Assembly: GCA_963708855.1 (NCBI GenBank)
Contig: CAVPUM010000007.1
Location: 1-64,000, forward strand
Reading direction: 5' to 3'
DNA from: CAIWHR01 sp963708855
GTDB taxonomy: Bacteria; Pseudomonadota; Gammaproteobacteria; Burkholderiales; Casimicrobiaceae
Length of the DNA stretch: 64,000 nucleotides
Both the position numbers and the translations under genes were made by a program. Positions 43,254 to 52,569 of this stretch are shown in pieces (position 1 is the first letter of the stretch; each line of letters begins with the position of its first letter). The notes beneath the pieces are model-generated. The model made no database searches and had not been told where the DNA came from. It saw only the letters and a list, made by a program, of their open reading frames with translations.

Positions 43254-43574
43254 TCAGTTTCCTTCCAATGCGTGGTCTAGCGTTTCGAATTCGTTGACGT
43301 GCAGCGCGACGGTGATTCCGGTCCGGTAGCGGCGGGCCAGAAATCCCTTGCAGCGCAGCGCGGTTCCCGTCGGCACCTTGGCCAGCGCCGTCGCCGGCCC
43401 TCCGAACGCCACCGCGGCCAATTCGCAGTCGACTCTCCGATTTCCGCCGGCTTCGGACTGCACCGATTCGTGCTTGAGCACGCAGTCCAGCGCGGGAACC
43501 CCGGCCGGGGTGTATCGAAGGTCGCCGCGTTCGGCGAGCGTGGCATCGAGCAGCAACCGATTTGCGGCGGGCAC
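43254..43574 (-). CDS. priB: Primosomal replication protein N (PriB)
   Basis: Single-stranded-DNA-binding OB-fold partner of PriA in replication restart, about 106 residues. Seen: NRLLLDATLAERGDLRYTPA, then GVPALDCVLKHES, TALRCKGFLARRY and ITVALHVNEFETL. No ATG is available; GTG 43574 (VPAANRLLLD) gives the usual length and lies 27 bp after the rpsF stop. The position between rpsF and rpsR is the standard one in beta- and gammaproteobacteria. Confidence 0.85.
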   Translation of the reverse strand: MPAANRLLLDATLAERGDLRYTPAGVPALDCVLKHESVQSEAGGNRRVDCELAAVAFGGPATALAKVPTGTALRCKGFLARRYRTGITVALHVNEFETLDHALEGN

Positions 43575-43600
43575 GTGGCGGTTCGCGAGATGGGCGAGGC

Positions 43601-44065
43601 CTAGGCGGTTGCCGGCGGCGCCGTCGGCGCGGCTTCGTCGGCGGCTTCGGCCGCAGCCTCGCCAAGGGCGGGCCTCGGCGCTGCGCGACCGCGATCGCCA
43701 CGGTCGCCGCGATCGCCACGGTCGCCGTCCCGCGCTGCCCTGGGCTTCTCTTCGCGCATCATCGGCGATGGCGCGAGCACTGCCTCGTCCATCGCGACGA
43801 TCAGGTGGCGCAGCACCGCGTCGTTGAACTTGAACGCATGCTCGAGCTCGTCGAGGGTCTCCTGGTCGACCTCGATGTTCAGCAGCACGTAATGTGCCTT
43901 GTGCACCTTGGCGATCGGATAGGCGAGCTGGCGCCGGCCCCAATCCTCCTGCCGGTGGATCCGGCCGTTCTTCGCGGCGATGGTCGTGCGATACCGCTCG
44001 ATCATCGCGGGCACCTGCTCGCTTTGATCCGGGTGCACGATGAAGACGACTTCATAGTGACGCAT
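43601..44065 (-). CDS. rpsF: 30S ribosomal protein S6, with repetitive C-terminal tail
   Basis: 154 residues from ATG 44065 (MRHYEVVFIVHPDQSEQVPA), with AAGGAGTG upstream. The S6 core (about 1-95) is canonical. Beyond about residue 100 there is a tail with DGDRGDRGDRGDRGR and then an Ala/Pro-rich end; E. coli S6 also ends in acidic residues added post-translationally, but this RGD-type repeat is unusual in form. First gene of the operon. Confidence 0.93.
   Translation of the reverse strand: MRHYEVVFIVHPDQSEQVPAMIERYRTTIAAKNGRIHRQEDWGRRQLAYPIAKVHKAHYVLLNIEVDQETLDELEHAFKFNDAVLRHLIVAMDEAVLAPSPMMREEKPRAARDGDRGDRGDRGDRGRAAPRPALGEAAAEAADEAAPTAPPATA
43691..43726 (-). repeat. 18-bp perfect tandem repeat in rpsF tail
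   Basis: Two exact copies of GCGATCGCCACGGTCGCC (43691-43708 and 43709-43726) encode the GDRGDR repeats of the S6 tail. The 9-bp half-units are similar, so copy number may vary between strains without breaking the frame. Confidence 0.8.
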
Positions 44066-44163
44066 GCAGAGCACTCCTTCTGGTCATGATTGGGCAGTCG
44101 CTGGCATCAGCGCCGCCGGGCGGCCTCCCCCGGTCTGCTCGGAGTAAGGCAAGGGAATTGAAA

Positions 44164-44192
44164 AGTATAGCTGGTTTTTCTCTGCAAAACAA
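44164..44192 (-). promoter_or_regulatory. Sigma-70 promoter of the rpsF operon and its leader
   Basis: Minus-strand TTGTTT (44192-44187), 17-bp spacer, TATACT (44169-44164). Transcription would begin near 44157, leaving a leader of about 90 bases before rpsF. The leader holds short GC-rich stems (GCTG-ATGC-CAGC; CCGGG pairing with CCCGG) and is long enough to bind the S6:S18 dimer for feedback control, which is known for this operon in other bacteria. Confidence 0.65.
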
Positions 44193-44247
44193 GCGGATAC
44201 GCGCCGCGCCAACCGTTCCGCCGCCGCTCCAGGGCGTTCGGGACCCG

Positions 44248-45422
44248 CTAGGAACGTGCGGCGGCGGCCAGTGCCGCTTCGCGCTCGACCGCGGGCATCG
44301 CCGCCAAGGCCCGGACCCGGGCGTAGAAGCGCACGAGGTCGCCCTCCTCCGCCGCCAGCAGCGCGGTGAATTGAGGCACGCGATCGGCATACAGACCCGC
44401 CGCCACGATGCCGGCATTGTTGGCGCCACCCGCAAACCAGCGATCGAACGCCGTCACGCCGGCGGACGTCGCCTTCAGGCGTTCGTATTCGGCGCGCATC
44501 GCGGCAAACGCCTCTGCCTTGCCGGCCCGCTTTTCGGCGTCGCTGCCCGTACCGGCGTAAAGCGGCGTGAGGCGATCGCGCGTCGTGGCGACCAGGGCGC
44601 GGAACGCCGAGCGCAGACGTTGCCCGCGCGCGGCATCGGCCTCGAGCTCCGCCGCTTCGGCCGGATCCGCGGATTGCGGCTTCGGCGGCAAGCCAGCGCG
44701 CGATCCCCGCCTCTTCCACCGCCGTCGCGAACGACTCGTTGAACGAGGTGTCGTCCTTCACGTAGACGACCTGGTGCGCGAGCTCGTGGAAGATGAGGCG
44801 CGCGAGCTCGACCTCGCGGTAGCGGATGAACGTCGACAGCACCGGGTCGTCGAAGTAGCCCAGCGTCGAATAGGCCGGGACGCCGCCGACGTGGACGTCG
44901 TCGCCGGCAGCGGCGAGGCGCGCGGCCTCCGCGCGCGCGTCGCTTTCCGCGAAATAGCCGCGGTACGCCACGCAGCCGGCGATCGGAAAGCACCACTGCC
45001 GCGACGACAGGGACAGCTCCGGCGCGGCGAAGACGTTCCAGACCGCATACGGCCGGCCGAGATCGGCGTAGTTCGTGTAACTGCGATTGTCGGGCAGTGC
45101 AAGCTCGCGCGAAGCGAAGGCGCGGATCGCCTGCGCGCGCGCGAGCCTCGCCTTGAGCGCCGGATCCGGCGTCGCGACGATGACTTCGTCGATCGGCCTG
45201 CGCCCGCGCCACGATTTCCGTCTGCCCCGCGATGCCCTGCCAGTAGAACTCGATCTCGCCGCAACCCGCCAGCAGGCCGCACCAGGCCACGCAGCCGGCG
45301 AGCGTGCCGCGAAAAAAGGCGGACTCGACCGCGAAAGTCCGGCTGCGCGAGCCGTGGCATCGCGCGGGCTGGCGCGCATCGGCGGCCCAGACGCAAGGCG
45401 GCGGCAGCAGGACGCGCATCAT
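44248..45422 (-). CDS. Predicted zinc aminopeptidase lipoprotein (Aminopep/COG4324 family; frame broken)
   Basis: N-terminal part shows a hydrophobic stretch with lipobox LLAGC followed by GEIEFYWQGIAGQTEI, typical of this family. The core has IFHELAHQVVYVKDD with the HExxH zinc site and then FNESFATAVEEAG with the downstream glutamate. C-terminal part 44248-44691 reads QSADPAEAAELEADA to FDRWFAGGANNAG, also family-like. Frames change near 45198 (two bases apparently lost) and near 44690. The ATGATG at 45422-45417 overlaps the aminotransferase stop; the exact start is unclear since the lipobox lies about 50 residues in. Likely anchored in the envelope. Confidence 0.72.
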
Positions 45423-46602
45423 CGATCGCGCAGGTAGCGGCGCAGCCGCTCGACGCCGTCCTCGAGTTTCGCCATTCCGATCGTGTACGCGAAGCGCACG
45501 TGCGCTTCGGCGCGATGACGGCCGAAATCGAGTCCCGGGGTAATCGCCACGCCCGTGGCCTGCAGCAGATCGCGGCAGAATTCCTGACTGTCGGCGGAAA
45601 AGCGCGAGCTGTCGGCATACACGAAGAAGCCCCCGCTCGGCCGAACCGGAATGCCGAAGCCCAGTTCGCGCAGCGCCGGCACGAGGAAATCGCGGCGCTC
45701 CCCGAAGGCGCGCCGCCGCTCTTCCAGCAGCGCGAGCGTGTCAGGCAGGAAACACGCGAGCGCCGCGCGCTGCGAGACGGTCGGCGGACAGATGTAGAGG
45801 TTCTGCGCGAGCTTTTCGAGATCGCGGACGTGGCGCTCGGGAGCGATGACCCACCCCAGGCGCCACCCCGTCATGTTGAAGTACTTGGAGAAGCTCGACA
45901 CGACGAAGATGTCGTCGGCGTGCTGCCCGCGACGGCCAGCGCGGTTTGCGGCGGTCCGTCGTAGGTCAGACCGAGATAGATCTCGTCGACGATGAGCCGT
46001 CCGCCCAGGTGCGCGCAGGTCGCGGCGATCCTGCGCAGTTCGTCCGGCGGCACCTGCGTGCCCGTCGGGTTCGACGGCGACGCGATCAGCACGCCGCGGG
46101 TTCGCGGCGACCAGGCGGTTTCGATCAGGTCGGCGCAGAGCTGGTAGTTGGTCAGCGGACCGACCGGAACGCCGACCGGTTCGCCCTCGAGCACGCGGAC
46201 GAAATGCCGGTTGCAGGGATAGCCCGGGTCGGACAGCAGGATCTGCTGGTCGCGGTCGACGAGGAGCGCCATGACCAGGAGCAGCCCGGCGGACGACCCG
46301 GCGGTCACGATCACGCGCTCGGCGGCGATGGCCACGCCGAAGCGCTCGGCGTAATGCCGAGCGATCGCCTCCCGCAACTCCGGGAGGCCCAGCGCCGACG
46401 TGTAGTAGATGCCTCCACCGGCCAGTGCGGCCTGCGCGGCGGCAAGGACCGGCGCCGGCGTCGGAAAGTCGGGCTCGCCGATTTCCATGTGCACCACGGT
46501 TCTGCCGGCCGCCTCGAGCGCTCGCGCCGCGGTCTGCACCTCCATGACGTGGAACGGCTCGATCCCGGCGACGCGCGCCGCTGTGACAATCCGGGTATCC
46601 AT
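45419..46602 (-). CDS. Class I/II pyridoxal-phosphate aminotransferase (one frame break)
   Basis: Aspartate-aminotransferase-fold enzyme of about 393 residues from ATG 46602 (MDTRIVTAARVAGIEPFHVM). Motifs: MEIGEPDFPTP, VTAGSSAGLLL, SNPTGTQVP, VDEIYLGLTYD and SSFSKYFNMTGWRLGW, whose lysine forms the PLP aldimine. The frame shifts near 45925-45928 where one G of a run is missing between AVAG and QHADD. Substrates cannot be told; homologues are often annotated as valine-pyruvate or general aminotransferases. It overlaps the aminopeptidase start. Confidence 0.85.
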
Positions 46603-46686
46603 CGAAGGGACGAGCTCTCGCGGCCGCAAAAAGCGGTATGGTAACGCCTGGCGGTCCGTTGCCGACGCCGCATGCGGGAATCGATC

Positions 46687-47193
46687 ATGCGCCAAACTCT
46701 TGCCATCGCGCCGCGACTCGCACTCGCCGCGTGGGTCATCGTCTCACCGGTCGCCGGCGCCGACGTGTACAAGTGCGCGGGCGCAGGAGGCATCCCCGTG
46801 TACCAGGAGATGCCCTGCGCGCCCGGGAAGGAGCTTCGCAACTTCCAGATCGACCCGCCGGAAATCACGATACTGCCCGCCCAGCGCGGCGCTCCCGCCA
46901 ACGGCATCAAGGAGGCCCCGCCGAGGACCGCCAGGCCCGACAAGGACGCGAAGCCGGCGCCGACAGGCCCGCCGGCGAAAAATGCGGCGGAGCGCATGCA
47001 TGTCCGGCTCGGCATGTCCGAGGGCGAGGTGCTGGCCAAGCTCGGGCGTCCCGACACGACGGTCGGCGCCAGGAACGCGAACTCGCCACGATGGACGTAC
47101 CTGCCGGCGCCGGGCGACCCGGAGACGGTGACCACGTTGACATTCGGGAAGGGCATCGTCGTCGACATCGAGCGCAAGGTGGTCAAGCAATGA
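46687..47193 (+). CDS. DUF4124 family exported protein
   Basis: 168 residues from ATG 46687 (an ATG at 46672 is in frame). Signal peptide to about VAGA; then ADVYKCAGAGGIPVYQEMPC, the DUF4124 mark of a short cysteine-paired domain common in beta- and gammaproteobacterial envelope proteins. A Pro/Lys linker leads to a second motif GMSEGEVLAKLGRPDTT, like the SmpA/OmlA-type repeat used in outer-membrane assembly factors. Divergent from the aminotransferase; followed by dtd after 34 bp. Confidence 0.8.
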   Translation: MRQTLAIAPRLALAAWVIVSPVAGADVYKCAGAGGIPVYQEMPCAPGKELRNFQIDPPEITILPAQRGAPANGIKEAPPRTARPDKDAKPAPTGPPAKNAAERMHVRLGMSEGEVLAKLGRPDTTVGARNANSPRWTYLPAPGDPETVTTLTFGKGIVVDIERKVVKQ

Positions 47194-47227
47194 GGGTTGC
47201 GCGCCGGGAAGGAGCGGCGCGGCGATC

Positions 47228-47680
47228 GTGCGCGCGCTGATCCAGCGCGTGCTCGAGGCCGCTGTGCGCGTCGACGGGCGCGTCGTCGGCGCGATCGGCC
47301 CGGGGCTCCTCGTGCTCGCCGCGGTTGCCGCGGACGATGCCGACGCGGATCGCGAGTGGCTCGCGCGCAAGATCGTCGCGCTGCGCATATTCGATGACCG
47401 CGCGGGCGTGATGAACCGCTCCGTCGCCGACATCGGCGGCGCGATTCTCGCAGTCAGCCAATTCACCCTGTTTGCGTCGACGCGCAAGGGCGCGCGCCCT
47501 TCGTGGTCGGGAGCCGCGCCGCCCGAAGTGGCCCGGCCCATGTTCGACGCTTTCCTCGGCATGCTGGTGCGCGAGTCGGGAAGGGACGTGGCTTCCGGGG
47601 AGTTCGGCGCGTCCATGCAAGTCGCGCTGGTCAACGATGGCCCGGTGACGATCTGGCTCGATTCCCGCCATCGCGAGTAG
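47228..47680 (+). CDS. dtd: D-aminoacyl-tRNA deacylase
   Basis: 150 residues. Removes D-amino acids and glycine mischarged on tRNA. Start is GTG 47228 (MRALIQRVLEAAVRVDGRVV). Diagnostic motifs are AVSQFTLFAST near residue 77 and the cross-subunit NDGPVTIWLDS near the C-terminus, matching the NxGPxT site; both are intact. Confidence 0.93.
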   Translation: MRALIQRVLEAAVRVDGRVVGAIGPGLLVLAAVAADDADADREWLARKIVALRIFDDRAGVMNRSVADIGGAILAVSQFTLFASTRKGARPSWSGAAPPEVARPMFDAFLGMLVRESGRDVASGEFGASMQVALVNDGPVTIWLDSRHRE

Positions 47681-47876
47681 ACGGGCGCCCTGGCGGTGCC
47701 TCGGGTTCCGACCGGGTCCATCCGCGTTGCGCGATGCAGTGCCGTCCCCGGCTGCGGGCTGCACGACGGGCGGTTGGACGCGGTCGCGTCATGTCGACGA
47801 TAATCCCGTTACCCGAAGCGCCCGGCCGTCGCCGCCCATGCGCGGACAATCGCGGGCACACTCCCGTTTCCCGATC

Positions 47877-49076
47877 ATGGCCTTCCCCCGTCTTCCCCGT
47901 GCCGCGCTCTACGCCATGGCGCTGGTCGCCCTTGCAGCCACCGCGCTGGGCGTGCTCGCCTGGCGCGGCACCCCGGTAGAGGTCGTTCCGGCACGTTCCA
48001 GCCGGATGACGCAGACCGTGGTCGTCAGCGGTCGCGTGCTCGCCCCGGCCCGGGTGGACATCGGCGCCACGATCACCGGACGCGTGCAAACGGTGAAGGT
48101 CGATGAAGGGGAGCGCGTGACGGCCGACCAGGCCTTGCTCGAGCTCGAACGCGCCGAACTCGCAGCGGCGCTTGCCCAGGCCACTGCAACCGAGCGGGCG
48201 GCCGCGACCCGGATCGCGCAATGGCGCGACGTCGCTTCCGTTTCGGCGCACGAGCAGCTGGCGCAGGCCGAGGCCAACTACCGAAACGTCGAGCGCGATG
48301 CGGCGCGACAGGAGCAACTCTTCAAGCAGGGCTTCATCGGCGAATCGCGCCTGGACGAAGCGCGCCGCGCGTTGACGGTCGCGAAGAGCCAGTACGAGAC
48401 GGCGCGCGTCGTTTCCGCCGCGAATGCGCCGGCAGGTGTCGACCGCCGGCTCCTCGACGATCAGCTGGCGCAGGCACGAGCGGCACAGGAGGCCGCTGCG
48501 GCCAAGCTCGCGCAGACCGTGCTGCGCGCCCCGGCGGCGGGCGTTGTCCTCGAGCGCAGCGTCGAGCCCGGCGACATCGTGCAGCCCGGGAAGCGCCTCC
48601 TCGTGCTCGCGCTCGACGGCGAAGCACGGCTCACCGCATTGATCGACGAGAAGAACCTCGGGCTGCTGCGCGAGGGCCAGCTCGCCCGCGTCTCGGCCGA
48701 TGCTTTTCCGAATCGGCCCTTTGGCGCGGTGCTTTCCTACCTTTCGCCCGGGATCGACGTGCAGCGCGGCACCGTCGAGGCCAAGTTCGCCGTTCCCGCG
48801 CCGCCGCCGTTCCTGCGTTCCGACATGACGGTGTCCATCGACATCGAGGTCGCGGCCCAGGCGGACGGACTGGTCGTGCCCGCCGCGGCGGTGCGCGAGC
48901 TGCAGTCGCGCCAGCCGTGGGTGCTCGTCGTGCGTGACGGCCGCGCGGCGCGGCAGCCGGTGCAGATCGGCGCCCGCACGGCCGAACGGGTCGAGGTGCT
49001 ATCGGGGCTTGCAGCCGGCGCCGAGATCGTCACGACGCCCGACATCGCGCCCGGTGCGCGCGTGCACAAGCGGTGA
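47877..49076 (+). CDS. HlyD-family periplasmic adaptor of an ABC exporter (DevB/MacA-like)
   Basis: 399 residues from ATG 47877 (MAFPRLPRAALYAMALVA), one N-terminal transmembrane anchor, lipoyl-like halves (VVVSGRVLAPARVDIGATIT and VLRAPAAGVVLERSVEPGDI) separated by a coiled-coil hairpin (about 95-200), then a beta-barrel and a membrane-proximal domain. It links the inner-membrane ABC transporter that follows to an outer-membrane channel. The permease starts 25 bp downstream. Confidence 0.88.
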   Translation: MAFPRLPRAALYAMALVALAATALGVLAWRGTPVEVVPARSSRMTQTVVVSGRVLAPARVDIGATITGRVQTVKVDEGERVTADQALLELERAELAAALAQATATERAAATRIAQWRDVASVSAHEQLAQAEANYRNVERDAARQEQLFKQGFIGESRLDEARRALTVAKSQYETARVVSAANAPAGVDRRLLDDQLAQARAAQEAAAAKLAQTVLRAPAAGVVLERSVEPGDIVQPGKRLLVLALDGEARLTALIDEKNLGLLREGQLARVSADAFPNRPFGAVLSYLSPGIDVQRGTVEAKFAVPAPPPFLRSDMTVSIDIEVAAQADGLVVPAAAVRELQSRQPWVLVVRDGRAARQPVQIGARTAERVEVLSGLAAGAEIVTTPDIAPGARVHKR

Positions 49077-49101
49077 GCGGCGGCCGCCCGGACCCCTGAC
49101 G

Positions 49102-50331
49102 ATGAATTTCGAATGGGTCGTCGCACTGCGCTTCCTGCGCGAAGGCCGCTTCCAGACCGCGTTGATCATCGGCGGCGCGGCCGCAGGCGTCGCGGTCGTG
49201 ATTTTCATCACCGCGCTCGTCAACGGCTTGCAGGCCAACACGCTCAAGCGCGTGCTCGGCACGCAGGCGGACATCGTGATCCGCCCGGCGGAGGAAGTGG
49301 CACGCCCGCAACGCGAGCCGGAGACGGGTGAGGTTCTGCTCCCGCGCATCGAGGCCCGGGCGCAACGGCTGCGCTCGATCGACCAGTGGCAGTCGCTCGA
49401 CCTGGCGCTGCAGTCGACGCCCCGGATCAAGGCAGTGTCGCCGATGGTTTCCGGGCCGGGCTTCGCGGTGCGCGCCGACGCGACCAAGTCGATTGCCCTC
49501 TTCGGGGTCGAGCCCGAACGCTACAACCGTATCGTCGCGATCGACGAGAAACTCATCGCCGGAGAATACCGCGTCCAGGCCGGCGAAGCCGTCATCGGGA
49601 AGGATCTCGCGAAGGATCTCGGGCTCTCGCTCGGCGACCGTTTCCGCGTCGTGACCGCCGAAACCGATGCGCCGGTTTCCGACGCCTTCACGGTGACGGG
49701 CATCGTCGATCTCGGCGTGCGCGACCTCAACCGGCGCACCGTCTTCGTCACGTTGCGCGCGGCGCAATCGCTGCTCGGGCTTCCCGGCGGCGCAACCCAG
49801 CTCGACCTCAAGATCGACGACCTGTTCGACGCCGAAGGCATCGCGCGGCGGCTCGAGGCGCAGACCGGCCTCACCATCGAGTCGTGGATGCGCACCAACG
49901 AGCAGTTGCTCGCCGCCATCAACGCGCAGAACATCACCACGCGGACGATCCGCGGCTTCGTGATCGTCATCGTCGCGCTCGGCATCGCCAGCGTTCTCGT
50001 CGTCTGGGTCGTGCAGAAACGGCGCGAGATCGGCATCCTGCGCGCGATGGGAGCCAGCCGCGGCCAGGTGCAGCGAGTGTTCCTGCTGCAGGGCGCCATC
50101 GTCGCGCTCGCCGGTTCGGCGATCGGCTGCACCCTCGCCATGGCGATGGTCGTCGTGTTCCTCAGAATCGCCCGCAATGCCGACGGCTCGCCGCTGTTCG
50201 TGCTGACGCTCTCGCCGTGGCTGTTCCTCGGCGCGGTGACCGGTGCCCTCGCCGGTGGTCTGCTGGCCGCGGCGGCGCCGGCACGTCGCGCCGCGGCGCT
50301 CGACCCTGCGCAGGCGATCACGGATGTGACG
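49102..50331 (+). CDS. ABC exporter permease, MacB/FtsX-type (DevC-like)
   Basis: About 410 residues: helix 1 (TALIIGGAAAGVAVVIFITALVN), a periplasmic MacB-type domain (about 60-275) and three C-terminal helices with the FtsX-domain motif QKRREIGILRAMGASRGQV after helix 2. Type-VII (mechanotransmission) ABC exporter. Its frame has no stop before the ATP-binding gene's ATG at 50332 (…AITDVTMAPPLIEL). A stop TGA lies one frame over immediately upstream, so a lost CG near 50320 would restore separate proteins. Confidence 0.85.
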
Positions 50332-51229
50332 ATGGCGCCGCCGCTCATCGAACTGGCGGACGTGCACAAGACCTACGGCGCCGGCACCGACGTCGCGGTC
50401 GAAGTGCTGCACGGCATCGACTTCACGCTGCGTGCCGGCGAGTTCACGGCGCTGATCGGGCCGTCGGGCTCGGGCAAGTCGACGCTGCTGAACCTCATCG
50501 GGCTGCTGGAGCCGCCTACCTGCCGGGACGTACCGGCTGAACGGGCAGGAGACCACGGCGCTGCCGGAGGCCGAACTCACGCAGCTCCGCGCGACGACGA
50601 TCGGTTTCGTGTTCCAGTTCCATCACCTGCTGCCGGCGTTTTCCGCCACCGAGAACGTGCTGATCCCCGGGCTGATCGCGCACGGCCCGGTGACGGCGCC
50701 GCGGCGCGAGGCTGCCCGCGACGTGCTGCGCGCGGTCGGCCTTGGCGATCGTCTCGACTATCCGCCGCGCAAGCTCTCGGGGGGCCAGCAGCAGCGCGTC
50801 GCCATTGCGCGCGCATTGTCGCTGGCGCCGCCGCTGGTGCTGGCCGACGAGCCGACGGGCAATCTCGACACGCATTCGGCGGACGAGATATTCGCCTTGA
50901 TGCGCCGCTTCAATGCGGAGCGCGGCGTCGCGTTCCTGATCGTCACGCACGACGCGCGTCTGGCGCGCCGCTGCGACCGGATCGTCGAGCTCGTGGACGG
51001 CACGATCGCGGGCGACCGGCCCAACAGCGCCGAGCGCAGCGGCGAGCAGCTGCAAGCCGCGGTGACCGCACCGGCCGGCCTGACCGGTGCCGCGCGTACG
51101 CCAATTCGTCGCTCCCACGCGGGCGACTCGGGAATCCCCTCAGAGCTCTGTACGCGCGCTTCGCCAGTCCGTACGCCAGCTCCGGCGCAAGCTCGAATGC
51201 CTCGTCCTCGCCGATCCTGTGCTCGATGA
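50332..51229 (+). CDS. ABC exporter ATP-binding protein, LolD/MacB-type (one frame break)
   Basis: Begins MAPPLIELADVHKTYGAGTD; Walker A GPSGSGKST, signature LSGGQQQRVAIARAL and Walker B VLADEPTGNLD are intact. The frame shifts near 50521, where an extra T interrupts PPT-AGTYRLNGQE. Beyond ELVDGTIAGDR (about 51015) the open frame runs on to 51229 across the 3' end of the convergent uxaC; the last 70 or so residues are probably not real protein. Energises the permease encoded just upstream. Confidence 0.82.
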
Positions 51230-52560
51230 CGAGAGTCGCGAGGAACCTGCAATCCACCCGCCGCGCGACGTCGTGCCGCGCCGGGATCGACATGAAGGCC
51301 CGCGTGTCGTCGTTGAAGCCGACCGTGTTGTAGAAGCCCGCCGTCTCCGTGACCTGCTCGCGGAAGCGCAGCATTCCTTCGGGGCTGTCGTGGAACCACC
51401 ACGCCGGGCCGAGCTTCAGAACGGGATAGTGGCCGGCGAGCGGCGCGAGCTCGCGCGCATAGGACGTTTCGTCCAGCGTGAACAGGATCACGGTGAGGTC
51501 GCGCTCGTTGCCGTAGCGGTCGAGCAGCGGCTTCAGCGCGCGCACGTAGTCGGTGGGCGTCGGAATGTCGGCGCCCTTGTCGCGGCCGAAGTCGCGACAG
51601 ACGAGCGGATTGTGGCTGCGCAACGAACCCGGATGAATCTGCATCACCAGGCCGTCGGCGAGGCTCATCCGCGCCATTTCCGTCAGCATCTGGCCGCGGA
51701 ACTGCTCGGCCTCGTCCGGCGAAGCGGTGCCTGCCAGCGCGCGATCGAGCAGCCGCTGGCACGCCGGCTCCGCGAGATCGCAGGTGCGTGCCGTCGGATG
51801 GCCGTGGTCCGTGGACGTCGCGCCCATGGTCTTGAAGTACGCGCGCCGGTCGCGGTGCGCCGCGAGGTAGCCCTGCCACGTCGCGGTGTCCTCCCGCGTC
51901 AGCGCGCCGAGCCGCAGTACATTGTCGCGGAAGCCCTCGAACTCGGGATCGACGACCGGATCCGGCCGGTACGCAGTGATCACGCGTCCCTTCCAGCCGG
52001 ACGCGCGGAGCCGGCGGTGATGGTCGAGCGCGTCAAGCGGGGATTCGGTCGTCGCGATCACCTCGATGTTGAAGCGCTCGAACAGCGCCCGCGGGCAGGA
52101 ACTCGGGGCGCGCGAGGCACGCATTGATCCGGTCGAAGTTGCGGTCGGCCGATTCGGCAGTCAGCCGCTCGGTGCAGCCGAAGACCGTCGCGAACGCGTG
52201 ATCGAGCCAGATTCGCGTCGGCGTCCCGCGAAACAGGTGATAGTGCGCGGCAAACGTGCGCCAGATCTTGCGCGCGTCACGCTCCACCGGCGCGCCGTCG
52301 CGGCGCGGGATGCCGAGGTCCTCGAGGCGGATGCCCTGGCTGTAGAGCATCCGGAAGACGTAGTGGTCCGGCGTGATGAACAGCGCCGACGCGTCGGGAA
52401 ACGGCGCGTTGTCGGCGTACCACTGCGGATCGGTGTGGCCGTGCGGGCTCAGGATCGGCAGGGTCGCGACCGTCGCGTAGAGGGCACGCGCCAGATCGCG
52501 GGTGCGCGGATCGGCAGGGAACAGCCGATCCGGATGCAGCGTCAGCGGCGATGCGGCCAT
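50943..52560 (-). CDS. uxaC: Glucuronate isomerase (uronate isomerase; one frame break)
   Basis: Converts D-glucuronate to D-fructuronate, or galacturonate to tagaturonate. From ATG 52560: LTLHPDRLFPADPRTRDLAR and then LSPHGHTDPQWYAD with the metal-binding HxH-type start. The larger part from about 52090 has IEVIATTESPLDAL, MGATSTDHGHP and the C-terminal VGFNDDTRAFMSIPARHDVA. An extra G near 52098 splits the frame. The natural C-terminus is probably near 51130, at AYRAL; the frame on to 50943 overlaps the ABC ATPase gene. It follows uxuB by nine bases. Confidence 0.87.
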
Positions 52561-52569
52561 GGTCTCGTC

